Below, one piece after another: positions 60,901 to 64,000 of a DNA stretch of 64,000 nt. The notes under the pieces were generated by a model, which ran no database searches, was not told the DNA's origin, and worked only from the letters and a program-made list of their open reading frames with translations. Position numbers and translations under genes: made by a program. The first letter of the stretch is position 1. Each line of letters begins with the position of its first letter. The stretch spans positions 3,859,291 through 3,923,290 of the forward strand of contig QXEO01000546.1 in NCBI GenBank assembly GCA_007115705.1. The letters are read 5' to 3'. The stretch is from Dactylis glomerata. Lineage: Eukaryota > Streptophyta > Magnoliopsida > Poales > Poaceae.

Positions 60901-61832
60901 CCCTATCAAGAAAGTATCTCATAAACAAGATCCAAAACAAGAGCAATAAACAATTTGGCAAATTGGAACTTGTTCGAGAAAACATGCCACATAGAAGCAA
61001 GATAATTTATAATATCAACACTATGTGACACAACCTCAAATATACACATTTCATGGATTTGTAATGTGCACAAAGCACAATACTCCCCCATAATGTGATA
61101 AAACTAATTTTCAAATAAGTTGTTAAAGTCAATTTCCATAGGGCCCAGAAATTCCGAGGGGGACCGGAGTCTCCGGGGTTGAACCACCGGAGTCTCCGGA
61201 GTAGAACCACCGGAGTCTCCGGGGTTGAACCACCGGAGTCTCCGGGGTAGAATCAATGGAATCTCCAAACCTAGAAAATTAAACTTTACCAACAAGAGGC
61301 AAATAGAATCCAACAAGATGATTAATGGACATTATAGAATTTGAATTTCTCATGAAAATGACATACCACATAGAGACTAGATAATCTTTAAATATCAACA
61401 CTAAGTGGTATTCCTCATGTACACACATTTTTAGAATTGTGAAATGCCAAAGCATATCACTCCCCCAAAATGGGATGGTCCATTAATCACTCCCAAGAGC
61501 CAAGAAGATAGATCAAGATGCAATAGGCTCAACAGTAACAACCATACATGGTGTGCAACCAACATGCACATAATTGATTACTCAAAATAAAGCAAGTAGG
61601 GAGCACAACATATACAAACACATGCAAGATACAAAACCAAACACATGCAAAGGGGCGAGTAACTTTCAATGTAGATAAGTTGAATACATGTTACCGCAAG
61701 GATGAACAATGCATAAATGATAGAAATAAGATAATCCAATTGACTTGACTTGAGACAATATAATTAATGAAGATCCCTTAATTCTTCATGATATAGCCAA
61801 GTCTCCAATGCCCTCCATTAGACACCTATTGA
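57981..61832 (-). other. Copia internal region without pol
   Basis: 3.85 kb, AT-rich, with only scattered short frames. No integrase, RT or RNase H motif is seen on either strand. Several CTCCCC-containing stretches recur (for example about 58098, 58570, 58730, 60420 and 61083). The SIRE lineage can carry an extra ORF here, but none is visible. Confidence 0.65.
61164..61245. repeat. 23-bp tandem repeat built on CCGGAGTCTCCGG
   Basis: The 13-mer starts exactly every 23 bp at 61164, 61187, 61210 and 61233; a decayed fifth unit starts near 61256. The 10-bp linkers resemble GGTTGAACCA or AGTAGAACCA. The 13-mer is the same as in the LTR cluster. Confidence 0.92.
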
Positions 61833-64000
61833 TCAAGTTTTGGCTTGTTGGTCCCCAACCAAGTTGGGTCCAAAGAGGTTAGTCACAATAGGTTTGGCAA
61901 CCCAAATGGTTCTTTTCTTGACACCACTTTGAGTACCAACAAATTTGGCAAACACATTTCCAACCTTATCCTTGCAAAGTGAATAAGCATCATTGATTAT
62001 GATAGGGTTGGATGAGTTACCAATAGAGCAAGTAGAAGAAAGGTGACCCTTCTCACGGCATATGTAGCAAGATCTTATCTTTCCTTTCTTCTCATTTGAT
62101 TTCTCCACAATGGGAGCATTGGGTTGATTCTTCTTAGGAGGAAGCTTTTCTTCATCTTGAGGAAGGACTTGAGTTTGAGCTTGAGGCCGCTTTCCTTGTT
62201 GCTTCTCACTTAGATGCTTCTTCTTCAATGGGCAACACCTAACATGATGCCCTTCAATTTTGCACTTGAAGCAAACAATCTTAGCCGGATCCTTGACTTT
62301 CTCTTGGCCCTTCTTTTTCTTGAAGAGTTTGGACTTCTTCTTATTGTTGGAGATAAATCCAAGTCCACTCTTGTCATTGGGGGATTTTTGTGCACTCAAC
62401 ATCTTGTCAAGTTTGGACTTCCCTTCATGACTTTTTACCAAGTCTTTCTTCAACAAAGTGACTTGGGCCTCGAGCTCTTTAATTTCCTCTACATGGTTAG
62501 TTACAACACAAGTACTAGAGGAAGTAGAAGCTATATTGTTAGAGCAACAAGGCAAGGAGAGTAATTCATCACAAGATGTAGCAATAGTATGAGTGGATGA
62601 ATTACAAGGACTAGCACATGGCAATATAGCATTTTGGGAAGTAGTGCTAGTGACCACATGAGGTTCACAAGATGTTACCTTTGTAGACATATCCTCATAA
62701 GCTAACTTTAGGCAAGCATGGGACACTAGAAGATCCTCATTAGAGCTAGATAGCTTTTCATGACTTTCTTCCAATATCCCATACTTGCAAGTTAGCAACT
62801 CAAGTTGAGCCCTTAGCTCAACATTCTCCTTCAAGATAGATGCTTCACAAGAATTAGAGTTAGTAGCACAAGCATCATGATTAACCAAAGAGGAGAAGGC
62901 AACTTGGAACACTCTTTTAAATAAGAAGCTTTTAGTTGCTCATGAGACTCGGTGAGTTTGGTGAGCACACTCTCAATGTCCCTAGAGCCATTTTTGAGGT
63001 GCTCAACATCCTCAAGAAGTTTAGCATTAACAAAAACAAGCTTATCATTTTTTAATTTTAAATCATTTGCCACCTCAAGAGCTCTATCATTGGAGCTTTG
63101 TTCTTTTAAAAGAGTCATTTTAAAATCATTGGCAAGACTATGAAGATTCTCAATAGTTTCTTCTTGCTCTTCGTCATGAGATTGAAGCTCATCAATAATT
63201 TTCTTGCTCTCAATAGCAGCAACCAAAATATCAACGAAGTTAGAGCAAGCAATTTTCTTCTTACCAATAGCATGAAAGACTATTTCTCCCTTCCTTTTTA
63301 AAGAGGAAACATAATCATCCTCTTCTTCATGATCACTAGATATAGTGGGTTCCAAAGAAGGAGTTACCTTTGAATCCCTAGCCATAAGACATATGTGGGA
63401 ACCGAGAGATGATGATGAGGACGAAATACTTGAAGCTCCAATCAAAACTTTGTCTTGGCCAATAGAATCTCCGGTTTCCTCTACATTGTTAGCCACACAA
63501 AGACTAGAGGAAATAGAGGTATTTTTATCATGGCCACTAGATAGAGCAAGCATATCATCATGAGATTTATTTAAGCAACTTACACATGATATGCAAGGAC
63601 TAACACAAGCATATAAAGCATTTATGGTGCTAGAAGTGTTTAAGTCCAAAGATGAAGCATTGCAATGAGATAGAGATGAAGGATCATCAAAAGTAAGCAT
63701 ACTATCACCATTGCAAGTTTCATCACCACTCACCATATCATTACCTTGTGTCTTGCCACACTTTGGTGAAGTGGATGAAGGTTCATCACGGCCGGAAGTG
63801 GAAGGAATACAATCATCCCCAATAATCTTGGACAAACCATATTTTATTAATCACATGAGAAGCTTGAGCATTGAGATACAAGTTTTTCTTATCCTCTAAA
63901 GATAGATTTTGAGTATCCTTTGGAGGAGAAAAACCCGCATCTACAATTCGCTCCATAGATGGGTCCATGACCCGAAAATAATTAAGCATGTGAATTTTCC
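61833..64000 (-). pseudogene. gag: Copia gag with heptad-rich region and two CCHC zinc knuckles, frameshifted
   Basis: The C-terminal ORF (62912-61833) is rich in Glu/Leu heptads (KENVELRAQLELL, EELEAQVTLLKKDL-like) followed by a Lys-rich stretch. It carries two knuckles of form CX2CX4HX4C: C214-C217-H222-C227 and C282-C285-H290-C295, counted in that ORF. The N-terminal ORF (63835-62831) overlaps it in another frame, so a one-base shift lies near 62910. A further shift, and probably a deletion, lies near 63840, since the frame upstream (MDPSMERIVDAGFSPP, then LSLEDKKNLYLNAQAS) does not run into it directly. No protease follows the knuckles. Gag would assemble particles and bind RNA. The pieces are recognisable but not one open frame. 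Confidence 0.82.

Larger units (their letters stand above)
55360..64000 (-). mobile_element. Ty1/copia element, SIRE/Maximus type, 3' part, probably non-autonomous
   Basis: On the minus strand: gag (64000 to 61833), a 3.87-kb internal region without pol, a polypurine tract and the 3' LTR (57964-55360). The LTR ends TGAAAG...CTTTCA and the long heptad-rich gag with two CCHC knuckles indicate the SIRE/Maximus lineage. The 5' LTR lies beyond the window. Confidence 0.8.

Noticed and set aside
61164..61245. The 23-bp tandem repeat as a CRISPR-like array
   Set aside because: The linkers are near-identical and only 10 bp long, there are no spacers, and it lies in a plant retrotransposon.
1..64000. 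Ordinary host genes, tRNA or rRNA genes
   Set aside because: None could be supported. All longer frames belong to mobile elements or are frame shadows.

Overview
This window is plant nuclear DNA, almost entirely nested LTR retrotransposons, from a grass of the wheat/barley/oat type (Pooideae). The evidence is LTRs opening with TGATACGTCTC, long-LTR Tekay/Del-type chromoviruses, a SIRE/Maximus-type copia element and an intron-bearing gene of the 'putative gypsy-type transposon' family. The species cannot be fixed from the sequence. I found no ordinary host gene, rRNA, tRNA or CRISPR array.

Layout. (1) 1-3250: Athila/Tat-type element A, minus strand, inserted into the 3' LTR of chromovirus I. 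(2) 3251-25665: chromovirus I, minus strand, with LTRs of about 4.56 kb, an extra ORF, gag, protease, RT, RNase H, integrase and a C-terminal chromodomain. Its integrase end is split by (3) 7233-15596: element B, plus strand, a complete Athila-type element with 5-bp target duplication AGAGG, encoding gag-protease but no polymerase. (4) 25666-25945: unassigned. (5) 25946-38492: a large non-autonomous element (LARD), plus strand, two LTRs of about 5 kb around 2.3 kb with no recognisable gag or pol. Its LTR ends and tRNA-Met primer site match chromovirus I. (6) 38493-39096: Athila-type LTR fragment. (7) 39176-42326: LTR of a second chromovirus, followed by decayed DNA. (8) 43541-48870: promoter-like DNA with direct repeats, then a decayed multi-exon gene of the PF04195 type and a second gene fragment. 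(9) 49543-55359: element C, an Athila-type copy, minus strand, whose gag is cut by (10) 55360-64000: a SIRE/Maximus-type copia element, minus strand, with a 2.6-kb LTR, a long internal region without pol, and gag with two CCHC zinc knuckles.

Working relationships. Only chromovirus I carries polymerase domains, and it is broken by many stop codons. The Athila-type copies, the LARD and the copia copy carry the cis signals (LTR, primer site, polypurine tract) but no pol, so they look like elements mobilised in trans by autonomous relatives. Most premature stops are explained by C-to-T changes (CAG, CGA or TGG turned into stops), as expected for silenced, methylated DNA.

Points most worth a second look: an acidic peptide frame inside the long LTRs whose differences between families are mainly synonymous; a 276-residue ORF that replaces gag at the same place in an otherwise identical Athila-type backbone; a near-palindromic CCGGAGTCTCCGG motif clustered just upstream of the copia TATA box and again as a 23-bp tandem array inside the element; and an extra ORF upstream of the chromovirus gag.
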